In this document: one piece after another, positions 24,021 to 36,185 of the stretch
Position numbering within the stretch: the first letter of the stretch is position 1
Layout of the letters: the number at the start of each line of letters is the position of its first letter
DNA from: Diplolepis rosae
Taxonomy: Eukaryota > Arthropoda > Insecta > Hymenoptera > Diplolepididae
Direction: 5' to 3'
Length of the DNA stretch: 64,000 bases
NCBI GenBank assembly: GCA_030998225.1
Contig: JAPYXD010000704.1
Coordinates: 4,960,001 to 5,024,000 of the forward strand
Program-made: the position numbers and the translations under genes
Notes under the pieces: generated by a model
The model's input: only the letters and a program-made list of their open reading frames with translations
What the model was told of the DNA's origin: nothing
Databases searched by the model: none

Positions 24021-25800
24021 AAAATAGCAAAATTTCAGAATGGCATTTTTTTTTGTTTTCGAGCAATTGTGCGATGAATAACCGGATGCTCCGCCGGAGC
24101 TGAGGCCGCGCGACCGTTCGCTACCGTCTTCATGCCGAGGAAGCCGTAGAACACCCTCAAGCTAATTTTTTACATTACACAATATCATACGCGGTTAGTG
24201 TAACTGCATTCCGCATTTACAGAGTTGGGACTGCCATTATTAAGTTAGAAGTTACAATGCCTGAATTACAGTTAGTGTATAATTAATTTGGAATATGTTT
24301 TGAAAACTAAATCTATTGAATTTATATCCAGTTATTGAATAATATTATTATTGTTATCCTGCAGTGTTAAAATCAAAACACACCAATATGTAACATTTTT
24401 TTTAAAAATAGGGTAATCTCTTTAAAAACATTGCAATATCTAGGCTCTAAGGATGTACCAAGTTGTAATTTCGAAGAAAGAGGGTTAAATTATAATAAAC
24501 AATTAAACGAATTCACCTAAAGTGAAGTTTAATTATGATTATATAAAACCTTCGTTTGAAATTATTACAACACAACCATGAAAAATCTCTCCCTTTTTTC
24601 CTTTTACATTGCTCTTGCTTTAACTTCAATGTATATTGCATCCTTTTTTCAGCACTTTATACTTTATGACAAGAGCAAATGTAAATATAATCTGGCGGCC
24701 GGCAGGATCCAGAATTCAAAACTTTAAAAATTATGACATCTACCTTATAAGTAGTGGTACTACTTAGTTGTAATCATCTTTAACAAGGGTTTCATATAAT
24801 CATAGTTGAATTTCACTTCACGTAAGTTTGTTTGATTATTTAGTCCAATTTATTCCCACTTTTACTACTTCTTCTTTTAATTGGAAAATAATATATTATA
24901 TGAAATAAGATTTCTTTAAATACTAACAGGGTTTTGAAGCTCGCAAATAAATTCAGTTAAGAGAACAGTGTCTAATTTCATTGAAAATCAAGATATTAGG
25001 CGAATGTTTCCTAGCTTTCTCTTACATTGAAGTCATCTTGGGAATTGAGATTAGCCTGGGTTTGTTCGCTAGAGGGAAGATCAAGCAAACACTGTACATT
25101 CTCATTCTGTTTGTACACCTCCCTAGATTATCTGACATACATTTAGTAAGTATTCTTCAGGGACTATACACATATTCTCAGTACATTTACATATACCACA
25201 TGCTATCGCACTGGCATAAATGCCAAATTTCAAACACATTATTCTAAATGAGCGTTATGACAAGAATGAATAGTTCGAAAATGAGTTATAGGAAGTAAGC
25301 ATATTTTCACCTTTTTCTTGCTCACAAAAGTTCCTTAAAATGCCCTAAAGGGAAGGAAATAAGAGTTGGTAGATGAAGCAAAACATTCATTAGATTTTGA
25401 CTTTCATGCTACATTAATTTTATATTAATCTTTATATTTATTGTAGGATTGATTCCCTCAAAAACAATAATAACAGTGTAAGAATAACTTTCACGATAAA
25501 CTCCAATTAAAGTATAGAATCTACTAGCAACAGAAGTTTCTGAATATAACACGAACAGAGAAAGCTTTTCGATATTTTCAATTACATGTCAAGTGACATC
25601 AAAGACAGTGGAAATTTTTAATTAACTGTTTCTTAAGTAAAAAGTTTAACTGCTTTTTTTATTGAAAAATTTAAACCAAATTAAAGAAAGTGCTAAATAA
25701 GTACTCAAGTGTATACATAAATTGAACAATTCGAAATATAAATATATATTTATGAATGCAAGCCAACATGATGAGATTATGGTTATTTTGCAAATGATTT
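24021..25800. other. no recognisable gene
   Basis: AT-rich sequence with a short GC-richer island at 24,080-24,165. The 88-codon frame at 24,981-25,247 resembles nothing I know. Confidence 0.4.
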
Positions 25801-25802
25801 TT

Positions 25803-26674
25803 CATAGCGCCTCTTTTGAAAATCCGATTTTCGGTACCTGTAAAGCGGGACGAAAGTGCGGTTTGCAATACTACCTTTATAGTTTCGCCCCTAGGGTTGA
25901 AAACCGCACTTTCGTCCCGCTTTACAGGTACCGAAAATCAAATTCTCAAAACAGTTGCTATGTAAAATAGTATACATTACTCGAAACGAAACACAGCGAA
26001 TGCAACTCGTGTGGCTGCAGCACTCGCTTCGCTGGGGCAGCAGACTTTACACTCGTTTGCAATCGCTGTGTTTCGCCCCTTGTAATGTAATATACTATTT
26101 CATAGCGCCTCTTTTGAAAATCCGATTTTCGGTACCTGCGAAGCGGGACGAAACTGCGATTTTCAACCCTAGGGGCGAAACTTTAATGGTAGGATTGCAA
26201 ACCGCACTTTCGTCCCGCTTTACAGGTACCGAAAATCAAATTCTCAAAACAGTTGCAATGAAATAGTATATTACATTACAAGGGGCGAAACAGAGCGATT
26301 GCATGAGTGTGAAGTTTGCTGCCCGAGTGAAACGAGGGCTGCAATCACACGAAATTCTTTCGCTGTGTTTTCTTTCGAGTAATGTATACTATTTTTCATA
26401 GCAACTCTTTTGAGAATCTGATTGGCTGTAACTGTGGAGCGGGTTGAAACAGCGACTTTCAACCGTAGAGTTGCAAATCGTAGTTTCAACCCGCTCTACA
26501 AGTACGGAAAATCGGATTTTCAAAGGAGGCGCTATGAAAAATAGTATACATTACTCGAAACAAAACACAGCGAATGCAACTCGTGTGACTGCAGCCCTCG
26601 CTTCGCTCGGGCAGCAAACTTCACACTCGTTTGCAATCGCTGTGTTTCGACCCTTGTAATGTAATACAATATTT
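25803..26674. repeat. alternating palindromic units A-B-A-B-A-B
   Basis: Two kinds of hairpin-forming unit alternate without spacers. Unit A (25,803-25,962; 26,101-26,260; 26,397-26,536) runs from CATAGCGCCTCTTTTGA to its inverted counterpart and contains GTAAAGCGGGACGAAA and its inverse. Unit B (25,963-26,100; 26,261-26,396 inverted; 26,537-26,674) starts with AATAGTATACATTACTCGAA and contains CACAGCGAATGCAACTCGTG and its inverse. The third A is more diverged. Each unit is 130-160 bp and could fold on itself. The origin is unknown; they look like units of a foldback or satellite that spreads as pairs. Confidence 0.75.
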
Positions 26675-28380
26675 GTAGTAATGAAAAAACATGTTATTCG
26701 TCACTCTCTCAAAGTTTCAAACAGCGTTTTAAAAAACAAATGCATGAAGTCATATTTGCATTCAAGGATCGACTTTTGCAATTTCTTCTGTGTACATTTA
26801 CAATACATCACCGACTGTGATGAGTTAGATTTTAGTAAATAGGTTTAGGTTCAAATCTTCTCAGTATGATTATTTTATATGCTATATACTTTTAGCCATA
26901 TGAAGAAGAAAAAATGGTTTCTACGATTGTGTCTGTCTATGGTCGTCGTTGTCGTCATCTGTGAGCAAGATAACTTTTGAAAGAATTAGCGGTTTTATTT
27001 AAAATTCGGTAAATTTCTTGAGAGTCCAAAAAGAAAAATAGAGTTCGTTAACCATGTATTTTTGACCAATGCTTCGGGTTTCATCCATATAAAAAGGTTT
27101 TGGTAAGATCAAAGATCCAATTTTCCCACCAAAATATACAAGATACGAAACAAATACTGGAAACAACATCTTTCATCTCAAGAAGATATACCGAATGTCT
27201 AGAGGCCATTTTTTGATCAGACATAAAGGTTTCATTTTAACAGTAAAAAACATTACCGAAAAGGAAAAATTCAATTTCGTACCAACTCTAGGCCAGAAAA
27301 ATGGCAAAGAAGCAAGGAGGAGAGACCAACATTGCCTCAAGACGGCCCCCACCCTGAAGTAATGCCTAACAGCGGTTCCGGGGTGGGATTCCATGGCCTA
27401 GATTTCATATACTATAACCCTTTAATTACGTTTAAAAAAAAATTTAAATATGGAAATGTAGAAAATTTTAAAACTTTAATGAGTTATATATTTGAAAAAT
27501 TATATAATAAGGAGTTTACAAATATTCAGTTATTTTCAAAGTTAAGGTTCCTTGTTATTTATATTCATTACTAGTATTGAGCTACTTGCTCTTAGGGTAA
27601 AGTATTACATGCTCGTATGTTATTAAGATGACTATACTTGAGATCTAGGGTTGGGCGATTTTGGGCTACTTGCTCAACGCTTTATCTGGCAACCCTCACC
27701 CGAGGACACACTCGTTTGCCTGCTCTAAGGCCCCCTGATCGGTTTCCGAAGAACGCCAATGAAGGGCCGAGGACGAAAATGTGTTCCTCAAAGCCGATAG
27801 TGCCTTAAGTAAATCTAACCTCCTCTTTTATTAATTTTGAAATTTAAAACAAATTCAGTAATTTGTGTGTCAAATTTTTTACAATCTCATCATATGAGTA
27901 GGAATTGATTTGATTTTTAATGCAAATGTGGCTTTAATAGATAGAAAGTAAAAAATCGAGCGCGAAGGGCGTGTATTATGATGAGAATGTGTTCCTTAAG
28001 GGGATCTCCTTATCCGGAACTTTCGAAAAATCGATTTTTTTTTTGTTTCAATCGATGGTGCTATTATCAGAGGATATTGTGGCAAAATTTTACAGAATAG
28101 TTTTGATGGTAGAGTTTCGAGCAGTGGCTCTGCGTAAGTTGACTTTTCACCGTCTGAAAACTTTAAAGCGCGTTTTCTCGAAACCACATTTTTCAAAATT
28201 GCGTGCGCGATTAAAAAAGAACCATTAAAGCTATTATTATAAACTTCTTTTTAGTTTGTAGATAATTAAAATGCGCTTATAGTGAACCTTTAATTTACAT
28301 GATACAGTATTTATTTTCATTATATATAACGCATTTTCAAAAAAAAAAGGGGGAAAAATTTGATTTTTTTGAAAAGTAAC
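26675..28380. other. no recognisable gene
   Basis: AT-rich sequence with GC-richer patches at 27,320-27,400 and 27,640-27,800 that may be tails of non-LTR elements. Unassigned short frames occur at 27,332-27,574 and 27,971-28,228. Confidence 0.35.
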
Positions 28381-28906
28381 TTAAAAGATTCGTAAAATAA
28401 CTTTACTTCCCGAAGATAGAAGTTGAAAGCTTCCAGAAGGATCTCTGGGTCTTGGAGAGAGAAAAGCTCTTCGCTCCGAACTATGCAGGAACTTCGGCCC
28501 TGTCTCTGGAATGACTACTTGTAGAAACAATCTTTGCACGATTTTCTTGAATCGATCAGGATTGCCCAGGCCGTTGGCCTTCCTTCTAGTTACCAATCTC
28601 TTGGTAACTATTTTAAAGGGGGAACCCCGTGGATTATTTTCAACCTGATCAATCATGTCTTCCCAGTACTGACTAGCAATCGAGTGGTTACATACTGCGA
28701 CCACTTTCCGTTTCGTCACCCGCACAGTGTCTCCCAACGACCCAACAGACTTCACCCATCGAAGCCCATCTATAAGCCTGGTTTCCTCGAGGTAATCTCG
28801 GAGCTTGTCTTTGCTGAGTCGTCTTGTATGTCAGGGCGAGTTCCCTTTCTGGAACGCTTAGGGGTCTTTCCTCGAAGCGCGTCACATATATGAATAAATA
28901 ATGCAA
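28381..28906 (-). pseudogene. jockey/R1-like non-LTR retrotransposon fragment
   Basis: GC-rich minus-strand fragment of the linker between endonuclease and reverse transcriptase. The frame 28381-28755 contains 'YWEDMIDQVENNPRGSPFKI' followed by a 'KRL' pair, the conserved W...DPWG-type block of jockey/R1-superclade proteins with Trp changed to Arg. The upstream part is in another frame (28688-28906), so there is at least one frameshift. RT itself is absent here. Confidence 0.6.
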
Positions 28907-30030
28907 TAAAATGAGTATTTTTGATGTTATTATCTTTTATTTCATTATTAACAATTTTTATAGACTGAAAATTAGGTGGTTGTGTTAGAAATGTTCGCCA
29001 TTGCCGACATTATCGGAGGGTCATCATTCTTGTTCATGTAACGTTCCATTTCATTACGAATTTCTCTCTTAATCACTACCTTAATCCCTGACCAAGTGCA
29101 CTTCATCCTCCTGGTGTGAATACATCTCCTCTTCGAACAAAAACAGCCCTTAATTACTCTGCGGTGTGCTAAGTAGAGTCGTTAGGAATAAGAACCAGAT
29201 TCGATAAATGCTCGTTTTGAGGGTTTATGGCATAAAGGTAGGGTGCACTTTCGACCTAATATCGATTCTCCAAAGCATTAATTTTCCCAGGCGCAGTAAA
29301 CTTCACGCTGGAAATTCTAAGAATTTTCAGGCGCGCATTATAACTTACAAGGAAAGCATAGGTTTGGCGAAATGCAAATGAATGTCGGTAATAAGTGCAG
29401 ATATTCGCGATATAATGTAACAGATGGAACTACAGGTAAGTTAAAGGAGAAAATTCAAAAATTAATTTCTCTTAACAAACAAAACAGGCAATTTTGCATG
29501 AAATCTAATTGAAAAAAATTAAGTTAAAAGAAAAAAATATACAGGAGATGTATTTTTAGGTAATGTTTTGCATTTTCATCATTTTCGTTCCGAAAAGTAC
29601 ATTTCTTAATGGAAAACAGTCAAATGCTAAAAAAATTGCATAAAAGGCATTTTTTAGGTTCTTGAACGAAGCATATCACATCTTTTTTATCTTAAGCATT
29701 CGATCTGGGTCAAAATTTCTTAAGAGGGCCACTTTAAAATCGATGGTCTCAGTTTTCATTGATTAAATACGGTTTTCGATCAGTTTGGACGTAAAAACGA
29801 CCCCTCCAAAATATTTTTGCAAAATTTTTTTTTTCGCATTAGTTATTAACAGTTAAAGTTTTTGATCACGTTTTTTTCAAAAATTCATAACTCACGAACG
29901 GTTTATCGAAACTCAACGTTTTCTACATAAAAATTTTCTTCAATTAATATACTTTGCCATGAAAATATCGTTGTTGATAACAAATTATTATTTCACCAAA
30001 AAAATTCTGTTTGTTTTAAATAATCGAAAA
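28907..30030. other. no recognisable gene
   Basis: AT-rich sequence. The part after about 29,650 may be the outer left flank of the inverted-repeat element that follows. Confidence 0.3.
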
Positions 30031-30031
30031 T

Positions 30032-31664
30032 TAATAAAACTTCTCCGCCTGCGAGAAAATGTTGACACATTTCATTCAATTCTACAATCCTTTACAAAAA
30101 ATTTTGTGGAAAAAAAGTTATTATTTTGCATTTGGTCAAAAGTTATACATGTTTTTGTAATCGCGCTCCTACCTCTAGCGCTGGACGAGCACGTATTGAA
30201 GCGCGCGCGCTTAGTCATCTTGTGACTCAAAACTATCGATATCATCATTATTATCTGTCATTAGAAGCTGCAAAAAAATTGTTTTCTTTTTCAGTAAAAG
30301 TCATTGATTTTATTAATCTTGTGCATTTCAGTATTTAAAAAAATTTACAATTTCCGAAAAGAATGTGTGCTGTTTCACCGAACGTCGATACTGAAAAAAG
30401 CCGTTTTACGTGTAAATTATCGTAGTTGCTTTTTCGCGAGCAGAAAATATTCTGCACAGTAACTTGTTTTCTGAAGACTGATAACAATGAAATGAACGTG
30501 TTTGTTTTATCGTTTTTGCATTCAAGAATCGTCATGTCAAGAATTCTCTATGCTTTTTATGCTCTTCGTCGGTGCAGAGATGAAAATGAATTTTTTTGAA
30601 AAAGTGCTTTGCACACTGAAACAATCTCTCAGGAGATGTTAATAACAAATCTGTATCTTTTTGCAAAGTTGTGAAATACGCGTGTCTCCTGACGGTACCC
30701 CCTATTCCATCACAAGCACCTTTGCCGTGGGACGTAGAAAAAAAGTGCCACTCTGCATTGATACCGAAATAATTCTTATAGTTAATCAAATTCAAAAAAT
30801 TGTACTTGCTCGTATATTATGACGCTGCCCCATCCAAAAAATAAAAAATTTCCTTATTCTATCGCCGAATTTCCCTTTTAAATGAGAAATCAGTATCCCG
30901 TTAAACAACTGTACAGCTACTGAATCGTGCTTCAGATTCTCAGAAAAAATGACGAAATTTTCATTACGTTAAACATTGTTCTCTCTATAATAGACAACAA
31001 AAACATGAAGCGTGATTTGATCTTTGCACCAATGTTATGACTGAATTTCATTTTGTATTTGGTATGTATAATTTTCTGAAAAATCTTCAGTGACAATTAA
31101 CTCGCCTTCACCTACGGTATCTTTGAGTTTCGCCACATATTCTGCTTGGGATTTCGCTATGAAATCATGTTTTAGAAGTATCAACAAATCTTCCGCGAGG
31201 TGTTACAAAAAAACTTTTTTTATTCCGTGACCAGTGAAAAATAGCATCTAAACAAAAAGTTTTGCATGTAAGCAATGTCAGCAAGTATAATTATATTTGC
31301 TAACGGGAAGTAAAAAAGGGTTTATCTATCAGTTGAAATCCACTGATGAAATGAAATTTTCTCAATCTTCTGATTCATCAAAATTGATTTGATTTCTTGT
31401 ACAATAAGTTTTATTTTCCATCGTCTTGGAATTTTCTGGATCAGTATAATCATCCACAAAATTTCGGTCACACAATGACTAAGGGCGAGCGCTTCAATAC
31501 GTGCTCGTCCAGCGCTAGAGGTAGGAGCGCGATTACAAAAACATGTATAACTTTTGACCTAATGCAAAATAATAACTTTTTTTTCCACAACATTTTTTGT
31601 AAAGGATTGTAGAATTGAATGAAATGTGTCAACATTTTCTCGCAGGCGGAGAAGTTTTATTATT
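30032..31664. mobile_element. inverted-repeat element with a decayed coding region
   Basis: Arms of about 185 bp at 30,032-30,225 and 31,480-31,664 are inverted copies of each other. Both contain CTTCTCCGCCTGCGAGAAAA at the outer end and GCTCCTACCTCTAGCGCTGG near the inner end. Similarity fades inward for another 40-60 bp. The right outer edge abuts the non-LTR fragment at 31,663, so that side may be truncated. Between the arms lies a broken minus-strand gene. Confidence 0.7.
30532..31200 (-). pseudogene. decayed gene of an uncharacterised arthropod protein family
   Basis: The best part, 30532-30795, contains 'AEWHFFSTSHGKGACDGIGG'. Upstream on the same strand (about 31,000-31,190) 'DFSENYTYQIQNEIQS' is followed by a stop and then 'HVFVVYY' in the continuing frame. 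I recall this order of motifs from uncharacterised, often repeated arthropod proteins, but I cannot name the family. Its place between inverted repeats suggests a transposon-encoded protein. Stops and frameshifts show it is dead. Confidence 0.5.
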
Positions 31665-32750
31665 CTCCAATAGTCTTTATGATTGAATTAACATTCTTAC
31701 ACCACAGTAGGAGCGACACAACGCCTCCCTTCGGACATCCCAAATCAACAATTCCACATAAAGTGATATTGCCCTTATTCGTCGTTAAATTTCTGTTGCC
31801 CAACATGTGGCTGGTCCATTCCACGACAGCAGTCGGAACGCCATGTGTAATCATGGCCGCCCTGATCACCTCTCCAGAGGTGTGGTTAAAGGCACCTTCA
31901 ATGCCCACAAAGGTTCTAATCGCGAAACCTTTATGTTCCAGTTGTCCTTCAATCAGGTTTTACCGCTCTGCTTAGGGCCGTTTCGGTTGAATGGCCAGCC
32001 CTAAAAGCATGTTGATCCTTGTCTAATGACCTTCTTAACAAGACCTTGTCGCGGACGTATCTATCAACGAGTCTTTCTACCGTTTGTAGTAGGAAAAATG
32101 TGAGGCTGATGGGACGGAAGTCCTTAGGTGAGGTATATCCGTTCTTGCCCGCTTTCGGAATAAAGACCACTCTCGTGTCCCTCCATATCTTCGGGACATA
32201 TCCCAGAACCAGACTATCCCTAGGAAGCCTCAGCAGTCGCCCTATGATAGGCTCTCCAGCCCTTTATATAAGCACTAGATATATGCCATCTGGGCCATGA
32301 AACTTGTGTGGTCTGAAAGACTTCAGGACCCACCTGACTGCGGTGACGATAGCAATCTCATGGGCCAGCCGCCTATGTGGGCCCAGTTGAGCCGTAAGAA
32401 GCCTTTGATGCCCCTGAGGTGTCGTCCCTCCTCCTTTCCCAGACCTTTCGTAGCCCGGAAAATGTGCCCCGATCAGGCAAGCCAAGGTCTCTTGGTCTGA
32501 CCCTGAGTACGCCCTGTTAGGCAGTTTTAGCGCCCTAAGAGTGGCTTCCGGATTTCGGAAAAGCAGCTTGTCCAGTCTAGTTCTTTCATTTTGCCATTTT
32601 TGGCGCGTCTGAACTTTTTTCTAGTTTCCCTGCGGAGCTCTTCGAGCTTCCCGTTCCACTCCAACAAGAGTGGGTGACCTCTTACCATGCAGTATTCTAT
32701 CAGTGTGCGTACTTCCTCTGGTGGGTTAGTTTTGCTGTCACATAAAAAGT
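31663..32750 (-). pseudogene. jockey/R1-like reverse transcriptase fragment
   Basis: GC-rich minus-strand fragment. The linker (32264-32485 and upstream to 32,750) includes an 'HGPDGI' block. RT domain blocks follow: 'FIPKAGKNGYTSPKDFRPIS' in 31949-32170 with 'QHAFRAGHSTETAL', then 'GIEGAFNHTS' and 'GCPKGGVVSLLLWC' in 31660-31908. The first catalytic Asp of the RT is changed to Gly ('GIEGAF'), and the FADD-type box and everything after it are missing. Frameshifts separate the parts. Confidence 0.8.
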
Positions 32751-33060
32751 AGCCCTTTCACTTATATTTTCCCATCTCTTGACGTTACGAGCGTGTCAAG
32801 GCGGCCGAATTTTTCCAAAATTATAATATAAATTTCTACATAAATTCGCATGCCTCTCAAAGCGCCCGTAACCGAGCACCTTGACAAGGCCGCTGATGCA
32901 GCTTATCGTTGCTGAGGTCAAGGAACTTTTAATAAATGGTTGGTTTGGGAAGGAAATTCCTAATACAATATAATATTGATATCACTATTAATATCATTGT
33001 AATTATATGTTATATATCACGCCCATATTGCGTTATATTATGCATTATATTGATGCGTGT
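32751..33060. other. no recognisable gene
   Basis: AT-rich sequence with ATATTGATAT-type short repeats like those at 33.97-34.15 kb. Confidence 0.3.
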
Positions 33061-33064
33061 TTAT

Positions 33065-33823
33065 AAAGGGTTTCCCAATAAGGGTGATATGTTTTGAAAT
33101 TGAAAAAAAACACTGAATATTCATTCGGAATTGATCGAAATCTTTTTTATTATATTGGATATTCTATGCCATTTATGATTTAAACAATATATCGGCCAAA
33201 TGTCCCCCGAGACTTGAGCCAAAAATGCGCCTCATCAGAAAAGATGATTTTTTGATGAAAATTGGGATCATTTTCAATTGATTCCAGAGCCCAATCCGCG
33301 AACTCCCGACGCAAACGATGGTCATTAGGCTTCAGTTCTTGGGCCAGAATCATCTTATAGGGATGCAGGCCAAGATCCAATCGCAAAATACGCCAGGTAG
33401 TCATCCTGGACTGGCCCAATTCCTGAGATCGGCGTGGCACGGACAATTCACGGTTTTCCTCGATACTGGCCTGTACGGCGGCTATATTCTGTGTAGAACG
33501 TGCGGTACGCATACGATTTTTAGGCTTAGTATCCAATAGAGTAAATTCACTCTCCAACTTATCGATTATTCGACGAATTGAGAGCGCGGATGGAGCAGAA
33601 TGACGACCATATTTTGCACGATATGCTCTTTGAACACCGACAAAACTTCTCAAATTTTGATAAAATAATTGGACAATTTCCAAACGTTGTGGAAGCGTGA
33701 AACTACTCATGATTAAATGGCAAACCTTACTGATGACAACTGACAGCAGACGTCAATAATTTCAGTTCAAATGAGCCCGATAGGGACATTCAAAATCATA
33801 TCACCCCTATTGGGAAACCCTTT
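33065..33823 (-). mobile_element. internally deleted mariner-family element
   Basis: The ends AAAGGGTTTCCCAATA (left) and its inverse (right), flanked by TA-containing sequence, define a 760-bp element. It codes on the minus strand (33180-33710) for the helix-turn-helix region and the first catalytic Asp ('FSDEAHFWL'), then stops: the two C-terminal catalytic regions are deleted. It is a non-autonomous derivative of a family related to the copy at 15.2-16.4 kb. Confidence 0.85.
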
Positions 33824-33890
33824 ATATATGTATATATTGATGTACGTGCAGGCTTGTGCACCTACGTATAAATGTGAGTTATGTTTACAG

Positions 33891-34262
33891 GTAAAAGCGA
33901 ACAATTATAACTACGATTTTAAATGCGAGTGGTCTGTCACATGATCGCATAGATTGTAATTTCAGGAGTATCTAAATTCAGGAAATTCCTAAGGTATCAT
34001 TTTATCAATATTGGTCTTACTATCGATATTAATATTGATTTTATATCATATTAATCCGTTTATTAAGTATCTAAATTCAGGAAATTCCTAAGGTATCATT
34101 TTATCAATATTGATGTTACTGCCGATATTAATATTGATATTGCTTTCATTAGATGTTAATTTATGTTCCAAGCACTAAGATCATTAATATTGTTACGAAT
34201 AATTATAACTATAGTATCATGCGAGTGGCTTGTCACATGATCGCATAGAATGTAATTTCAAT
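33891..34262. repeat. nested direct repeats X-Y-Y-X
   Basis: Block X (33,891-33,963 and 34,190-34,262) shares TGTCACATGATCGCATAGA. Block Y (33,967-34,055 and 34,067-34,150) shares GTATCTAAATTCAGGAAATT and the following bases. All four copies are in the same direction. Confidence 0.7.
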
Positions 34263-35504
34263 ACCTAAAATAATGTTCAAACAAATGTAAGTCTAGGAAA
34301 TTATTATAAATATTTCCACTGGAAAGTGGAAGCAGAAGGAGAGAGTGCGAGAGAAGCAGAGAGAGCATAAGAGAGAGGAAGAGGGAGAAATAACCAGCGC
34401 GTGTACACTCATGCACTGTATCTCACTACAGCTTTCTGCCGTTTGTCATTTCCTCTCTTCGTTTGCCCATGCACATGCCCAATGTACCCGTCTCTTTTCG
34501 AAATATTCTAATGTGCTCTGCTGTGCATCGCAAAGCTAGCATGCATTCCATATTCACACTTCCTTCTCGTGCGCCTATCCTTTCTTAGAGACTGATGTAC
34601 TGAGTCAGCTGATCTTCCACAACAAAAATCACGTGCTTTTGTAGTTTACACCTAAGACTCATCCAATGTATAAATAATTATGTTAAGGCTTTTATTTTAT
34701 TTTTTATTATAAGCCTGGACTAATTAAACATATTTCGACTCACTCTGAAATATATCAGAAATCAAAATCGTTTCTGCAATTTGATGACTATGCATCAAAT
34801 AATAAAATTGATGAGCGCATTTCCTTTCCCACAACAGGTGTGAAAGAAGAGAAGAAATATTTGACACTTAAAAATCAGCAAATGGTGCAATAACTGAATC
34901 AGCATGGTACAAAGTCCATCTAAATTCCTAAAACCTCCCTACCATTATTTCCTTGTCCAATCATAGATTCCTTAATCATCAAAAAACCCTACCATGTTCA
35001 CCTCGCGATGAATCAGTAAAACAGATCAACGCCAGGCCAAAATTTACAGTTACTCGAGCAACCTGGTACTAACCAGAACTACTCGGACAGTAGAGAATAT
35101 ACTTTTCTTTACTTTGCCCGTCCGCGGTTCGGAACATTCGCGTCCTATTACCTGGCTAGTTGACCTAGCTTCGTAAAATATCTAGTTCAGGGCTTTAAAT
35201 TGGGGATCGCGTTTGGGCGGACGTTAACAATAAAAACATCTTCTCTCCGACAGAAGCCAAACGCGGGATAGTGACACTGAGAGTATTCGAAGATACTCTC
35301 ACCACTAAGTTCGGGTTTTTATTATATGGAAGCTCGCCGGTGGTCAATTGGTCGCAATTAGCAATAGTGTGTCGCGATCTGGAGCTAAAAATCTAGTTAG
35401 TTAAGTACTAACTATATAAGAAAATCTACATCTCGTCGAATCTCAAAACGACGAGGAGTTTATTTTCTAACAGCCGCAAATAGGATTATTGTAAAAAAAG
35501 ATTA
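34263..35504. other. no recognisable gene
   Basis: Includes a purine-rich GAGA-type tract at 34,330-34,390. The part 35,030-35,470 has the mixed composition of an LTR or promoter region, but I cannot pair it with anything. Confidence 0.35.
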
Positions 35505-36153
35505 GTGAAGGACAGGCAATTTAAAAGAACTGCCTTCCTTCTGGTTAATAGCCACCTATCTCTTTCTTACTTTAAAAGTATAAAGCTCAAACTAAGAAAA
35601 AGGGTGTGTGCGCGGGTGAACCGCGTAAAGACAAGAGTGGCTTCTTTTTGGGACCACGATGATACCAAATCGAGTTCAGCCTGGATTTTCCGAGTCTTTT
35701 GCACTCTAGGACGCGTTCTTCTTGCTGCTTTTGCTTTCAGAACTTCCAGTAGGATTAGGAACCTAGGGATAAAATCTCAATTGTGGTAAGGTACAATTTA
35801 CATTATTTTGACTCGTCTCTCTCTTGATTCATATGTAAAATGTTCACATCGGTTTACTCGTTTTACTTTTATAAAAATAAAATTATCTTTTTATATAGCA
35901 GCTTGATCTAAAACTTATTCGAGGAACCTTTCCCCTTTTCTTTCTTACAAAATTCAATTGGTAAACGTAGGCGTGTAGAATACACTCTCAGTTCGAGAAT
36001 AGAAGACCAACGACCCCACACACTAGACCGTCTCATTGGTGTGACTGATGACTTCACCAAGAGAGTTGAAACGCTGGTTAACGAGGACGGTGAGGTGTAT
36101 TATAGAATAACTAGAAAATTCTCGGAATCTCAAAGAATTAAAAATAATTATTA
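35505..36153 (+). other. possible two-exon gene remnant
   Basis: An open frame from 35,505 runs into a donor-like GTAAGG at 35,785. A pyrimidine-rich stretch with a candidate AG near 35,968 leads into a second open stretch ending at a stop near 36,150, with 'RLIGVTDDFTKRVETLV' and 'YYRITRKFSESQ'. The second part reads like real coding sequence, but I do not recognise it and the splice is unproven. Confidence 0.25.
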
Positions 36154-36185
36154 ATAGCTCATAATCTAATTATCTATTATCTTAA

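Noticed and set aside
25803..26674. CRISPR-like or tandem satellite array
   Set aside because: The units are long, self-complementary, of two kinds and without unique spacers; the host is eukaryotic.
34345..34539. 64-codon frame in the GAGA-rich tract
   Set aside because: Low-complexity start, no domain and no context.
35505..35789. Independent 94-codon gene
   Set aside because: No recognisable domain; kept only as a weak two-exon candidate with the part ending near 36,150.
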